DNA from: Paenibacillus wynnii
GTDB lineage: Bacteria > Bacillota > Bacilli > Paenibacillales > Paenibacillaceae
Length of the DNA stretch: 64,000 bases
Assembly: GCF_000757885.1 (NCBI RefSeq)
Contig: NZ_JQCR01000003.1
Span: forward strand, 2,232,001 to 2,296,000
Direction of reading: 5' to 3'
Positions 25,900 to 34,058 of this stretch are shown here, piece by piece (position 1 is the first letter of the stretch; each line of letters begins with the position of its first letter). The notes under the pieces were generated by a model. It did no database searches, was not told where the DNA came from, and worked only from the letters and a program-made list of their open reading frames with translations. Position numbers and translations under genes: made by a program.

Positions 25900-26514
25900 T
25901 CAGCCTTCTCTACGGGAATTAAATGGACGTTTCGAACGCGGAGGGCTCAGTATTTCAGCCCAAATCAAACCGTTTTGCAGCTGTTTTGATTGTACTGCGG
26001 TTTGTTTATCCGATACATTCGTTTCTCTTGTGGTATAAGCAGGGCTGTTACCGTTGCTGTCATCGGTAGCACTGATTTGATTAAAAGCAGAATGCAATCG
26101 GTTTAGTTCCCGATCCATATCCTTAATACGTGTTTCTAAACTTTCCCCTCCAGGCTGCTCCATGGATGAGCCTTCACCTGTCTCGTAATCAGGGCTGGGA
26201 AATAGAGCCGACTCCGGGAACGCAGGGGATGCATCATATCCGCTCTCCACAGGGGAGGAGAATGATCTTACCTGAGGTTGCGATTGCAAATTGCCTGGAA
26301 CGGGAAAGCCGCTTCCCTGCACTTCTGGCTTCCGCTCAGCTCCTTCAGGCTGCATATAGCCACGCACTTTCGAAAAAACATCCTTACCCTCACCGCCAAA
26401 GGTAGGCATAGACCCACGCGGAGCCTGTTTCTTCTTATCGCTGCCTTTTTTCGCCTTATTCACATTGGACACAATGGCAAACACGATCACACCTATGATA
26501 TATATCCAGCTCAT
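25900..26514 (-). CDS. Uncharacterised single-pass membrane protein at the yqfB position
   Basis: A 204-residue protein with one N-terminal hydrophobic segment (SWIYIIGVIVFAIVSNVNKA) and a long polar, Pro-, Ser- and Gln-rich cytoplasmic region that looks disordered; residues 130-150 (LETRIKDMDRELNRLHSAFN) could form a short coiled coil. I recognise no family. It follows floA by 16 bases and ends at a strong terminator, so it belongs to the nfeD-floA transcript and occupies the place of yqfB in B. subtilis, although it does not look like that small protein. A role at FloA membrane domains is only an inference from position. Confidence 0.8.
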   Translation of the reverse strand: MSWIYIIGVIVFAIVSNVNKAKKGSDKKKQAPRGSMPTFGGEGKDVFSKVRGYMQPEGAERKPEVQGSGFPVPGNLQSQPQVRSFSSPVESGYDASPAFPESALFPSPDYETGEGSSMEQPGGESLETRIKDMDRELNRLHSAFNQISATDDSNGNSPAYTTRETNVSDKQTAVQSKQLQNGLIWAEILSPPRSKRPFNSRREG

Positions 26515-26530
26515 GGGATATCACATCCCC

Positions 26531-27529
26531 TTATTTGTTTTTGGAATCGCCCGAATGATCTTGATCATTTATTTTACTCAATGACCCCCGCATTTGAGTG
26601 TCAGCTTCGATGTTTTTCAGGTTCATATAGTCCATCACACCCATTTTTCCTTCGCGCAGCGCTTCTGACAATGCCAAGGGAACCTGAGATTCTGCTTCCA
26701 CAACCAATGCTCTCATCTCAACCACGCGTGCCTTCATCTCTTGCTCATGTGCTACCGCCATGGCTCTGCGCTCTTCGGCCTTCGCCTGGGCAATACGTTT
26801 ATCCGCTTCGGCCTGCTCCGTTTGGAGATATGCACCAATGTTCTTACCTACATCAATATCAGCAATATCGATAGACAGGATCTCAAACGCTGTCCCTGAA
26901 TCCAATCCTTTAGAAAGAACCATTCGAGAGATAGAATCGGGGTTTTCCAGAACATCCTTGTGTGAATTACTGGAACCGACGGTAGTTACAATCCCCTCAC
27001 CAACGCGGGCAATAATGGTTTCTTCACCGGCACCGCCGACCAGACGATCAATATTAGCACGCACTGTAACCCGGGCTTTAACTTTTACTTCAATCCCGTT
27101 TTTGGCCACAGCTGCTACAATCGGAGTCTCTATAACACGTGGATTTACACTCATCTGAACAGCCAACAGCACGTCCCGTCCGGCTAGGTCAATTGCAGCG
27201 GCACGAGTGAACTCAAGAGGTATATCCGCACGTTGAGCAGCGATAAGAGCATTTACAACACGGTCTACATTACCACCAGCCAAATAGTGACTTTCGAGCT
27301 CATTAATGTTTATCCCTAATCCCGCCTTGGTTGCTTTAATTAGCGGATTAACAATTCGACTTGGTGTAACTCGGCGCAATCTCATAGCAACCAAAGTAAT
27401 GATACTGATACGTACACCAGACGCCCATGCTGAGACCCACAGCATAACCGGGAAAAAGCTGAAAAAGACACTTAACAAGATGATCACGGCAACCGCGATC
27501 AATAAAACTGTAATAAGAGATGCCTCCAT
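26531..27529 (-). CDS. floA: Flotillin-like protein FloA
   Basis: A 332-residue FloA (YqfA). An N-terminal hydrophobic hairpin (ITVLLIAVAVIILLSVFFSF and the next segment) anchors it, then the SPFH-like domain (LAGRDVLLAVQMSVNPRVIE, AKNGIEVKVKARVTVRANID), then an Ala/Glu-rich helical region (KRIAQAKAEERRAMAVAHEQ) typical of flotillins. It organises functional membrane microdomains. ATG start with GGAGGT. The NfeD gene upstream is its usual partner. Confidence 0.96.
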   Translation of the reverse strand: MEASLITVLLIAVAVIILLSVFFSFFPVMLWVSAWASGVRISIITLVAMRLRRVTPSRIVNPLIKATKAGLGININELESHYLAGGNVDRVVNALIAAQRADIPLEFTRAAAIDLAGRDVLLAVQMSVNPRVIETPIVAAVAKNGIEVKVKARVTVRANIDRLVGGAGEETIIARVGEGIVTTVGSSNSHKDVLENPDSISRMVLSKGLDSGTAFEILSIDIADIDVGKNIGAYLQTEQAEADKRIAQAKAEERRAMAVAHEQEMKARVVEMRALVVEAESQVPLALSEALREGKMGVMDYMNLKNIEADTQMRGSLSKINDQDHSGDSKNK

Positions 27530-27590
27530 AATTTAAAATTACCTCCGTTTTATAATTTGGTGTTTATTTCCACGCTTAACCTAGTGTACC

Positions 27591-28994
27591 TTATTCCTTG
27601 AATTCTTTCACAACAATCCGTACACCTTCCACCTTTATTACAACTATAGGCAGGTTAGCATCGATGAAGCTGCCCTCTGTAACCACATCAATACGTTCAC
27701 CCTCTATGATTGCAGTGCCTGCAGGACGCAGCGGTGTGAGACTTCTACCCCTGCCTCCAAGGAGTGTAATCCTTTCTTTTACCGGCACAAAGCCCCGTTC
27801 CTTAGTCAGACTATCCGCCAATATGAATCGATTCCATATCCCGCGTTCTTTGAAAGCTATAGCCACAATGATAATGACCACCGTTGCTGCGGCAAACGCG
27901 ATACCCAGACTGAATAATGCATGTGTGAAGCTGTATGCGGCCCTGACAACACCGGCAATAAGACTTGCAGAACCAAGAATCCCCAATATGCCGAAACTCG
28001 GAACAAAAAGTTCTACTATCAGCATAACCAATCCAAGAATAAACAATAGCCATGTCTCCGCACCTGCAAATCCAGCTACATAGTTGCCGAAGAAATAAAG
28101 AATAAACGCCAGGAGCCCTATAATTCCCGGCGCACCAAATCCGGGCACAAGCAATTCAATCACTACTCCGGCGATCCCGATAAAGAGTAGAATCGTCATA
28201 ATAATCGGGTTTGTCAGGAATTGCGACATTTTTTCAGCTCCGGTATGTTTAACGCGAAGAATGTCTTCTGATGAATACCCAAGTGATGAAACGGCTTCTT
28301 CCGGTGTGTCTGCGATATCATCTGTGTAGCCAGCCTTTAACGCCTGATCACTGGTAAGTGCAATGATCTGGCCTTTATCTTTGTTAACACCCAGTTCCGG
28401 TTTATTTACTACAATATTGCTATCAGTCATTCCGGCAGCAATTTCCGGGTCGCGTCCATTTAATGCGGCAGCGCCTACCATCTTTGATTTCCAGAAGGAC
28501 ACCAGCTTGGGGTCATTGACGGCTTTTCCGGTCATATCTACCAGCGAAGCGGAACCGATCATACTCCCTGGTTTCATGACTATTTTATTTGCATTTAAAG
28601 CTATGTAGCTACCGGCTGAGGCCGCATTACCCTTGATGTAGGCGACTGTTGGAATAGGACTCTCTCTTACCATAGCCCCTATTTCTTCTGCTGTATCTAC
28701 CAGACCCCCTGGTGTATCAATTTCCAGCACAATCAGCACAGCACCATAATTCCCCGCTTCTTGAAAGCCCCGCTCCAAAAATCGCTGAAGCCCTCTTTCG
28801 ATCTCCTGATCCACCGGTATTATAAATACAGGACCACTCTTCGGCTTACTGTTGATCGTATCGGAAGCGGCCACACTCCCCGCTGCGTTAACTCCTGCTA
28901 ATAGCGGGATGAAGAACAGGAGAATTAGTAAGTTTGTTATGCTTACCAGTACTATTTTCCGTAACACACCCAAGATATTCACTCCTTCGCACAT
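27591..28994 (-). CDS. yqeZ: NfeD family membrane serine protease homologue (YqeZ)
   Basis: A 467-residue long-form NfeD. A signal peptide (about residues 10-38) is followed by a ClpP-class domain with DTPGGLVDTAEEIGAMV and IKGNAASAGSYIALNANKIV, where the Ser after ASAG is the likely nucleophile; then four to five transmembrane helices (about 250-375) and a C-terminal OB-fold NfeD domain. It pairs with flotillins. The ATG at 28994 has GGAG six bases upstream; a TTG at 28973 behind GAAGGAG is an alternative start giving a shorter signal peptide. Confidence 0.93.
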   Translation of the reverse strand: MCEGVNILGVLRKIVLVSITNLLILLFFIPLLAGVNAAGSVAASDTINSKPKSGPVFIIPVDQEIERGLQRFLERGFQEAGNYGAVLIVLEIDTPGGLVDTAEEIGAMVRESPIPTVAYIKGNAASAGSYIALNANKIVMKPGSMIGSASLVDMTGKAVNDPKLVSFWKSKMVGAAALNGRDPEIAAGMTDSNIVVNKPELGVNKDKGQIIALTSDQALKAGYTDDIADTPEEAVSSLGYSSEDILRVKHTGAEKMSQFLTNPIIMTILLFIGIAGVVIELLVPGFGAPGIIGLLAFILYFFGNYVAGFAGAETWLLFILGLVMLIVELFVPSFGILGILGSASLIAGVVRAAYSFTHALFSLGIAFAAATVVIIIVAIAFKERGIWNRFILADSLTKERGFVPVKERITLLGGRGRSLTPLRPAGTAIIEGERIDVVTEGSFIDANLPIVVIKVEGVRIVVKEFKE

Positions 28995-29055
28995 GGATTA
29001 CTCCATATAGGTTACCATCTAAGCCCTATTACGATACTTCTCCTAACATCGTTCC

Positions 29056-29092
29056 AAAAAAAAAGAAAAACACCCCTTTTGCAAGGGGTGTT
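29056..29092 (-). terminator. Terminator of rpsU-yqeY
   Basis: AACACCCCTT (29069-29078) and AAGGGGTGTT (29083-29092) form a perfect 10-bp stem with a four-base loop. A-rich sequence at 29056-29070 gives a long U-tract on the minus strand. It lies ten bases after the yqeY stop. Confidence 0.92.
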
Positions 29093-29101
29093 AGCGTTAT
29101 A

Positions 29102-29545
29102 TTATTGCAGAAATTGTTGAACCGCTTGGTTCACAAGCTTACCATCGGCGCGTCCTTTAACTTTAGGCATTAGCGCACTCATAACTTTGCCCATTTCACT
29201 TTTCGAAGAAGCACCGGTTTCCTGGATGGTCTGCTGTACAATGACTTTAATTTCTTCTTCGGAAAGCTGCTCGGGAAGATACTTATGGATAATCTCGATC
29301 TCTGCCTTTGTAGTCGCGGAAAGCTCATCGCGACCCGCCTTTTCAAATTCTTGGAGGGCATCTTTGCGCTGTTTGATTTCACGACTTAGGATATCAAGCA
29401 CTTCGTTGTCGTCTAATGTTCTCTTTACATCTATTTCAAGATACTTTATTGTCGAACGAATCATGCGGATTGTGGAAAGAGTGAACTTGTCCTTATCCCT
29501 CATCGCTTGCTTCATATCTTCGTTCAATCTTTCGCTAAGATTCAT
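29102..29545 (-). CDS. yqeY: GatB/YqeY domain protein
   Basis: A 147-residue YqeY protein: MNLSERLNEDMKQAMRDKDK at the start and YLPEQLSEEEIK, KVMSALMPKVKGRADGKLVN at the end match the family, which shares the tRNA-binding tail domain of GatB. The role is not established. Start ATG at 29545 follows AGGAGG, which overlaps the rpsU stop codon region, so it is co-transcribed with rpsU. Confidence 0.95.
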   Translation of the reverse strand: MNLSERLNEDMKQAMRDKDKFTLSTIRMIRSTIKYLEIDVKRTLDDNEVLDILSREIKQRKDALQEFEKAGRDELSATTKAEIEIIHKYLPEQLSEEEIKVIVQQTIQETGASSKSEMGKVMSALMPKVKGRADGKLVNQAVQQFLQ

Positions 29546-29560
29546 ACGTGGGTAATCCTC

Positions 29561-29734
29561 CTAAAACTTTCTCTTACGAGCAGCCTCAGACTTCAGCTTT
29601 TTCTTAACGCTTGGCTTTTCATAATGTTTGCGTTTTTTCACCTCAGCCAAGACACCATCTTTAGCGATGGAACGTTTAAAGCGACGAAGTGCAGCATCAA
29701 TTGTTTCGTTTTTACGAACTTTCGTTTCAGACAC
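29561..29734 (-). CDS. rpsU: 30S ribosomal protein S21
   Basis: A 57-residue bS21 recovered by reading the gap upstream of yqeY. It starts with GTG at 29734 behind GGAGGGG and opens MSETKVRKNETIDAALRRFK, ending in the basic tail KKKLKSEAARKRKF. Stop TAG at 29561-29563. bS21 sits near the anti-Shine-Dalgarno end of 16S rRNA. The rpsU-yqeY order is as in B. subtilis. Confidence 0.97.
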   Translation of the reverse strand: MSETKVRKNETIDAALRRFKRSIAKDGVLAEVKKRKHYEKPSVKKKLKSEAARKRKF

Positions 29735-29792
29735 CAGTTTCCCCTCCCTCCGACCAGACCGTCCAAGAGCATAACACGGTTCATCAAATTAC

Positions 29793-29822
29793 ATTATAGG
29801 TCAAACCGAAATAACGTGTCAA
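29793..29822 (-). promoter_or_regulatory. rpsU-yqeY promoter
   Basis: Minus strand TTGACA (29817-29822), 18 bases, TATAAT (29793-29798): both hexamers match the sigma-A consensus exactly. It lies about 60 bases before the rpsU start and after the hit gene, so rpsU has its own strong promoter. Confidence 0.8.
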
Positions 29823-29867
29823 CCATCACGGCAATATTTTTTCGAGCCCTTCAAGACTTGAAGTAAA

Positions 29868-30227
29868 TTATGCGTGTGACGATGAATTTCCGGTTAATGC
29901 CCCCAGCTTGGCTCCACCAAGCAAATGGTAATGAAGATGATGAACGGCTTGCCCGCTGTCAGGTCCGCAATTGTTGATCAAGCGATAACCAGATTCAGCT
30001 ACTCCAAGCTCAACTGCAATTTGCTGCGCTACACTATGAATTTCGGCAATCAATGGAAGATCCTCTGCAGTAACCTCGTTCATAGAAGCAATATACTTCT
30101 TCGGGATAATTAGCACATGCACAGGTGCAGCAGGCTCAATATCGTAGAATGCTAGAATCCGATCATTTTCAAAAACTTTTTTGCAGGGAATAACCCCTTC
30201 AATAATTTTGCTGAACACGGTCTCCAT
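29868..30227 (-). CDS. HIT family nucleotide hydrolase (HinT-like)
   Basis: A 119-residue histidine-triad protein. METVFSKIIEGVIPCKKVFE opens the chain and the catalytic triad HHLHYHLLGG stands at about residues 97-106; HVLIIPKKYI is also conserved. HinT enzymes hydrolyse purine nucleoside phosphoramidates such as AMP-lysine. ATG start with AGGAGGAAG. It is just upstream of the rpsU promoter and has its own promoter candidate. Confidence 0.95.
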   Translation of the reverse strand: METVFSKIIEGVIPCKKVFENDRILAFYDIEPAAPVHVLIIPKKYIASMNEVTAEDLPLIAEIHSVAQQIAVELGVAESGYRLINNCGPDSGQAVHHLHYHLLGGAKLGALTGNSSSHA

Positions 30228-30319
30228 TCAACGGCTTCCTCCTAAAATTAGTGGAGTGTAAATCAACTGTACGGCTACACCATAACAATACCGGCTCGGT
30301 AACATCGATTTATTTGTAC

Positions 30320-30348
30320 ATCATAGCATGGATTGAATAGTTAACGAA
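30320..30348 (-). promoter_or_regulatory. Candidate promoter of the HIT gene
   Basis: Minus strand TTCGTT (30343-30348), 17 bases, TATGAT (30320-30325), with TGC directly before the -10 (extended -10). It lies about 95 bases before the start codon. The -35 box is weak. Confidence 0.4.
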
Positions 30349-30445
30349 AGGCAAGATGAAGGGGGGATTCTAGCTGTAACTAATACAGTCGGTTTTGAGG
30401 GCATATAAAGAAGGTACAGAGAGCATACAATACTTAAAAAAAGGC

Positions 30446-30561
30446 AAAAAAAAAGAAACACCCTTCAGCTTATAAAGCTGATTCGGCGGCGCACGTATAA
30501 TTAAGAAGTAGTTACTCCCAATCATACGTCCGCCGAGGTGTTTCAAAATGTTTGTCGGCTT
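30446..30561 (-). ncRNA. Candidate small RNA: three-way junction with poly-U end
   Basis: Between sbcC and the HIT gene a compact fold is visible on the minus strand. An outer stem pairs GGTGTTTC complement (30537-30544) with 30455-30462 (8 bp). Inside are two hairpins: one with two 6-bp helices, 484-489 with 530-535 and 493-498 with 524-529 (last three digits of 30 kb positions) and a three-base bulge, and one with a 6-bp stem, 30466-30471 with 30475-30480. Nine U residues follow at once (30446-30454). An extended -10 box 25-30 bases upstream (30568-30576) would give a transcript of about 115 nt. It may be an independent small RNA or an elaborate terminator of sbcC. I recognise no known RNA family. 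Confidence 0.5.
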
Positions 30562-30567
30562 AGCTGT

Positions 30568-30576
30568 ATTATAACA
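30568..30576 (-). promoter_or_regulatory. Extended -10 promoter element before the candidate small RNA
   Basis: Minus strand TGTTATAAT, an exact TGnTATAAT extended -10 motif. No good -35 hexamer is found 16-18 bases upstream, which extended -10 promoters can tolerate. It lies in the 3' flank of sbcC. Confidence 0.45.
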
Positions 30577-30623
30577 GCAGGTTGATACTGTATCTGTGAT
30601 CGTTGTCACATTGTTTATCTAGA

Positions 30624-33600
30624 TCACATTTTTTCCAAAATTATACGGGAACCGCCGCCGCCTTGTTCAGCGGGTATGATCACCAGCTTACGCGGCAAAC
30701 GCGCCCGCAGCTCAGGGACATGGCTGATAATGCCAACAGAAAGCTGATCATTATGAAGCTTCTCCAATGAAGTTATAACGGTATCGAGCAATTCAGGATC
30801 CAAAGTGCCAAACCCTTCATCCAGGAAGAAAAATTGCAAAGGATACTGACCACGCAGCTGAATTTGAGCGGATAGGGCCAACGCTAAAGAAAGAGATGTT
30901 AAAAAGGTCTCTCCTCCGGATAGGGTGGATACAGGGCGTCTAACTCCGCCGTTCCCATCATCACGAATTACAAAACCGCCTCCGGAGTCCACTTCAAGCG
31001 CATAACGCTGCTTGCTCAAGAAACGCAGACGCTGTGAGGCCGCCTGGCATACCTGCATTAACTGCTCCTCGGCAATATATTCGACAAAGGCATTCCCTCG
31101 TAGACAGGACTGCAGCTTGGACAAGCGGTTCTGGGTAAGCCCATGCTCCTTCCTGTGTTCCTCCAAGGCCTTCCATCGAATATGCCTGTGCCTTATATCC
31201 TCCAAGTCCCTTTCGCAGCGAGCCCGGCTCTGAAGCGACATCTCGTCATCTTCCTTGCAATGGGTCAGAATGACTTCACTTTCCAGCCAATCCTCCTGGC
31301 TCAGACTGGCTCCCTCCAACTTCTCGTCAATGTGCCGCAGCTGCAGGTTTACCTCCGCTTCCTGATCACGGTGGGACCGTGCTCGGGCGGATGCGGCTTG
31401 CCGCTCCTCTAAGTTCAGGGCGGCTCCTTCCACCTCAAGAGCTGAAGTGAATGGAGAGGCGGATATTCTTACCTCCCAATCCAGGGAGGACGCTGCAAAA
31501 TGCTCCCGGGCCGACTCTGCAGCCTGACGGGCAATAGCAGCTTCCTTACTATCATGTTGGGCTCTTTCCGAGGCTGAACGTTGCTGTTGCTTAGATTCAT
31601 CTGCCGCCGCTATAAGCTGTTGTAGGCGAAGTTCACATTCTGCCAACAAAGTTCTTGCCGCCTGCCCTCCGGTATATTGGAGCAGGCGTTGTTCCTTCTC
31701 ACGCAGCAGCTCTTCCTTACCTTCAGCTTGAGCATTCCATTGGGCCAGTTCAATGTCCAGTCCTGCAAGCTCCTCACCCATTCGTTGGAGAGACAGGTTC
31801 TTGTCCTCAAGAAATTTAACGCTAATCTCTAACCGTCCGCGGATCTCCTCAGCCTGTTCATCCTTAAGCAATAGTTCACGATAGGCTTGCTCTGCGTCCT
31901 CTGGGGCTAAAAGAGGGAATTGTACTTTCCAGCTCTGCCGCAAAGTAGATAACTGGCTGCCCAATTCCTCCGCCTTAGCAGTAATTCCAGCTCCCCATCC
32001 GCTCTCTGCTTCAACACTGGCGGATTCTTTCAGAAAGCTCTGCTGGGCTTCATTCATGGAGCGCTGCCATTCTACCGCAGTCCGACGCAGCTCTGCGGAG
32101 TGTTCTTTTAACTCAGCAATAAGGGTATTCAGCTCCGTCAGTGTACTTTGATCCGGAACATTCTTATTCAAGGAGGGAAGAAAGGACAAAATGGCTTCTT
32201 CATTGAATTTCTGTTCAATCCCAGTAGCTGCAGGAATACTCAATGAAGCTATTGAACCGTCCCCGAAGATCTGATCCAGCCAAGCATGATCCTGCTCCCG
32301 CAAGCTGCGGAGGATGTGCTGGGCTTCCAGCACCCGCTTGGATAATGAACGAACAGATTCGATCTCTATTTCTTGTATATCCTGCTCCTCGTTCCCTTCT
32401 AATGATGCCGGGTGAGGATGATGACCGCTGCCGCAGACCGGGCAAGGTTGTCCCTCTTCCAGATTCAGCGCTAAAGCCAACGACAACCTGTGAATCTCCC
32501 GGCTCTTGAGGGCTGCTTCTAGCGTGCTGTTGTAAAGCTCCAGCTTCTCGGTTACAGCAGCGGAGGCTTCCTCCGCTGCATGTAGCTTCTCCATATGCAG
32601 CGCTGCCTCTCCGATCATGCCCGATCGGAGGGCTTCCAGCTGCGAGCGCCGCGCCGCGGCTTCCGCGAGCCGCTGCTGCGCTGCCGCGAGCGTCGCCGCC
32701 CGCTCGCGGCGCTCACGCTCAGCTGAATCCCAGTGGGATTCAGCTGAGCGCAGACCTTGCAGTCTCTGCATGGCTTCCTGCAGAGACTGCCGGTCCTGGG
32801 AGCGGACGCCCAGCGGCTGCAGCTGCGCCTGCAGCTCCTGCTGCCGCTTTTGGCCCTTGGCCAAAAGCTCCCGCTCCCGGGCCTGGCTCTCCCGCAGGGC
32901 TTCCAGCCTGCGGGACGCGCCCCCGCGGCGCTCAGCGAGCGAAGCCAGCTCGCGCCGCAGAAGGTCGCGCTCGGCTTCAAGCTCGAGCGCTCGCCGGAAC
33001 TTGTCGGCCCCCTCGCGGAGGGCCGGCTCTTCCGCCGCAAGCGCGGCCAGCGCCGCCGCTTCGGCCTCGACGGTACGCGCCGCTGCTTCTGCGGCGGCTG
33101 CGGACTGCACCTCCAGCCCCTCGGCACGGGTCTGGCGGCTCTTCCAAGCGCCTTCCGCCTCTCTCCAGCCCTTGAGAGCAGGAAGAAGCTTCTCGGCCTC
33201 ATCCGCTTGGCCGAGCCTCTTCTCCAGCAGGAGGATGCTCTCCTCCTGTGCCAGCAGGCCTTGCCGCTGCAGTTCCCTCCGGGTCCGCTCTTCCTGCAGC
33301 TCACGAATTTTAGCGTATTTCTCCGATACTTTAATCGCAAGCTCTAATCTACGGCGGCACTCTGTCGCATATAGAACAGCCTCCTGCAATCGTTCCGCCG
33401 CAGCCTCAACATCCTGCTCACCGGCAGTTCCAAGTCCCTGTTGCTCCGCTTCAACCGCTCGAAGCGCAGCCTCATTGTCTTTGACCCTTTTGCTAAGCTT
33501 AATAGCCAGATGATCACCGTACTGTTCCAGATGGAACAGCCGCTGCAGCATTTGTCTGCGGTCTACACCGCGGAGCGAGAGAAACTCAGCAAACTTACCC

Positions 33601-34058
33601 TGCGGGAGTACTACTGCACGGGTGAAATCATCCATTTTGAGACCTATTTTTTCCTCTACACACCGGGTTACATCTGCTAGCTTGTCCGCCATAACATTCT
33701 CGCCGTCGGAGGTAATCTCGACAAACCGGCTAATTGTATTGCTCACAGACTGTTCTCCAGTTCGCTTGAACCTCCGCTCGACACGGTAGCGCCGCGTTCC
33801 TTCGGAAGAGGTCAGCTCGAACGTAAAAGCCACACTAAGTGAATCCTCCGAATGGTTCATAATGCCCTGCGTTCCGTTAACAGCACGCTCTACCTTGCCG
33901 TACATGGCTAAAGTAATAGCATCCAGCAGACTGGATTTCCCGCTCCCGGTCGGCCCGAATATTCCAAACAGTCCGGTTTCGCACAGACTGGTAAAGTCAA
34001 TTTCCTGCTGCTCCCGATAGCTCTGCAGGCCTGCTACTTTTAATAAAATCGGCTTCAC
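30624..34058 (-). CDS. sbcC: Exonuclease subunit SbcC (Rad50-like ATPase)
   Basis: A 1144-residue SMC-like ATPase. Walker A is GIFGPTGSGKSSLLDAITLA at residues about 33-52; two long coiled coils flank the zinc hook CPVCG (C539 and C542); the C-terminal lobe has TLSGGETFLTSLSLALALSA and FFLDEGFGTLDPE. With SbcD it opens and degrades DNA hairpins, palindromes and blocked ends. The start is GTG at 34058, with AGGAGG inside the last codons of sbcD. The coding region for the first coiled coil (about 32.6-33.3 kb) is far more GC-rich than its flanks and holds at least seven inverted repeats, the longest with 17-bp arms. Confidence 0.96.
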   Translation of the reverse strand: MKPILLKVAGLQSYREQQEIDFTSLCETGLFGIFGPTGSGKSSLLDAITLAMYGKVERAVNGTQGIMNHSEDSLSVAFTFELTSSEGTRRYRVERRFKRTGEQSVSNTISRFVEITSDGENVMADKLADVTRCVEEKIGLKMDDFTRAVVLPQGKFAEFLSLRGVDRRQMLQRLFHLEQYGDHLAIKLSKRVKDNEAALRAVEAEQQGLGTAGEQDVEAAAERLQEAVLYATECRRRLELAIKVSEKYAKIRELQEERTRRELQRQGLLAQEESILLLEKRLGQADEAEKLLPALKGWREAEGAWKSRQTRAEGLEVQSAAAAEAAARTVEAEAAALAALAAEEPALREGADKFRRALELEAERDLLRRELASLAERRGGASRRLEALRESQARERELLAKGQKRQQELQAQLQPLGVRSQDRQSLQEAMQRLQGLRSAESHWDSAERERRERAATLAAAQQRLAEAAARRSQLEALRSGMIGEAALHMEKLHAAEEASAAVTEKLELYNSTLEAALKSREIHRLSLALALNLEEGQPCPVCGSGHHPHPASLEGNEEQDIQEIEIESVRSLSKRVLEAQHILRSLREQDHAWLDQIFGDGSIASLSIPAATGIEQKFNEEAILSFLPSLNKNVPDQSTLTELNTLIAELKEHSAELRRTAVEWQRSMNEAQQSFLKESASVEAESGWGAGITAKAEELGSQLSTLRQSWKVQFPLLAPEDAEQAYRELLLKDEQAEEIRGRLEISVKFLEDKNLSLQRMGEELAGLDIELAQWNAQAEGKEELLREKEQRLLQYTGGQAARTLLAECELRLQQLIAAADESKQQQRSASERAQHDSKEAAIARQAAESAREHFAASSLDWEVRISASPFTSALEVEGAALNLEERQAASARARSHRDQEAEVNLQLRHIDEKLEGASLSQEDWLESEVILTHCKEDDEMSLQSRARCERDLEDIRHRHIRWKALEEHRKEHGLTQNRLSKLQSCLRGNAFVEYIAEEQLMQVCQAASQRLRFLSKQRYALEVDSGGGFVIRDDGNGGVRRPVSTLSGGETFLTSLSLALALSAQIQLRGQYPLQFFFLDEGFGTLDPELLDTVITSLEKLHNDQLSVGIISHVPELRARLPRKLVIIPAEQGGGGSRIILEKM
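32716..32750. repeat. Perfect palindrome inside sbcC (17-bp arms, 1-base spacer)
   Basis: CGCTCAGCTGAATCCCA (32716-32732), one G, then its exact complement (32734-32750). It encodes part of the SAESHWDSAE stretch in the first coiled coil of SbcC. Further inverted repeats follow at 32759-32790 (12-bp arms), 32846-32868 (10), 32891-32914 (8), 33192-33215 (7) and 33228-33248 (8). Confidence 0.95.

Noticed and set aside
29821..29870. Terminator after the HIT gene (CTTCAAG/CTTGAAG palindrome)
   Set aside because: The two arms nearly touch, leaving no loop, and no U-tract follows on the minus strand.
30370..30609. 79-codon minus-strand frame after sbcC
   Set aside because: It runs through the structured RNA element and its poly-U end, and has no protein-like pattern.
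32617..33513. 298-codon antisense frame, Ser/Arg/Ala-rich
   Set aside because: It is a by-product of the GC-rich sbcC segment; sbcC itself has full family motifs in the other strand.
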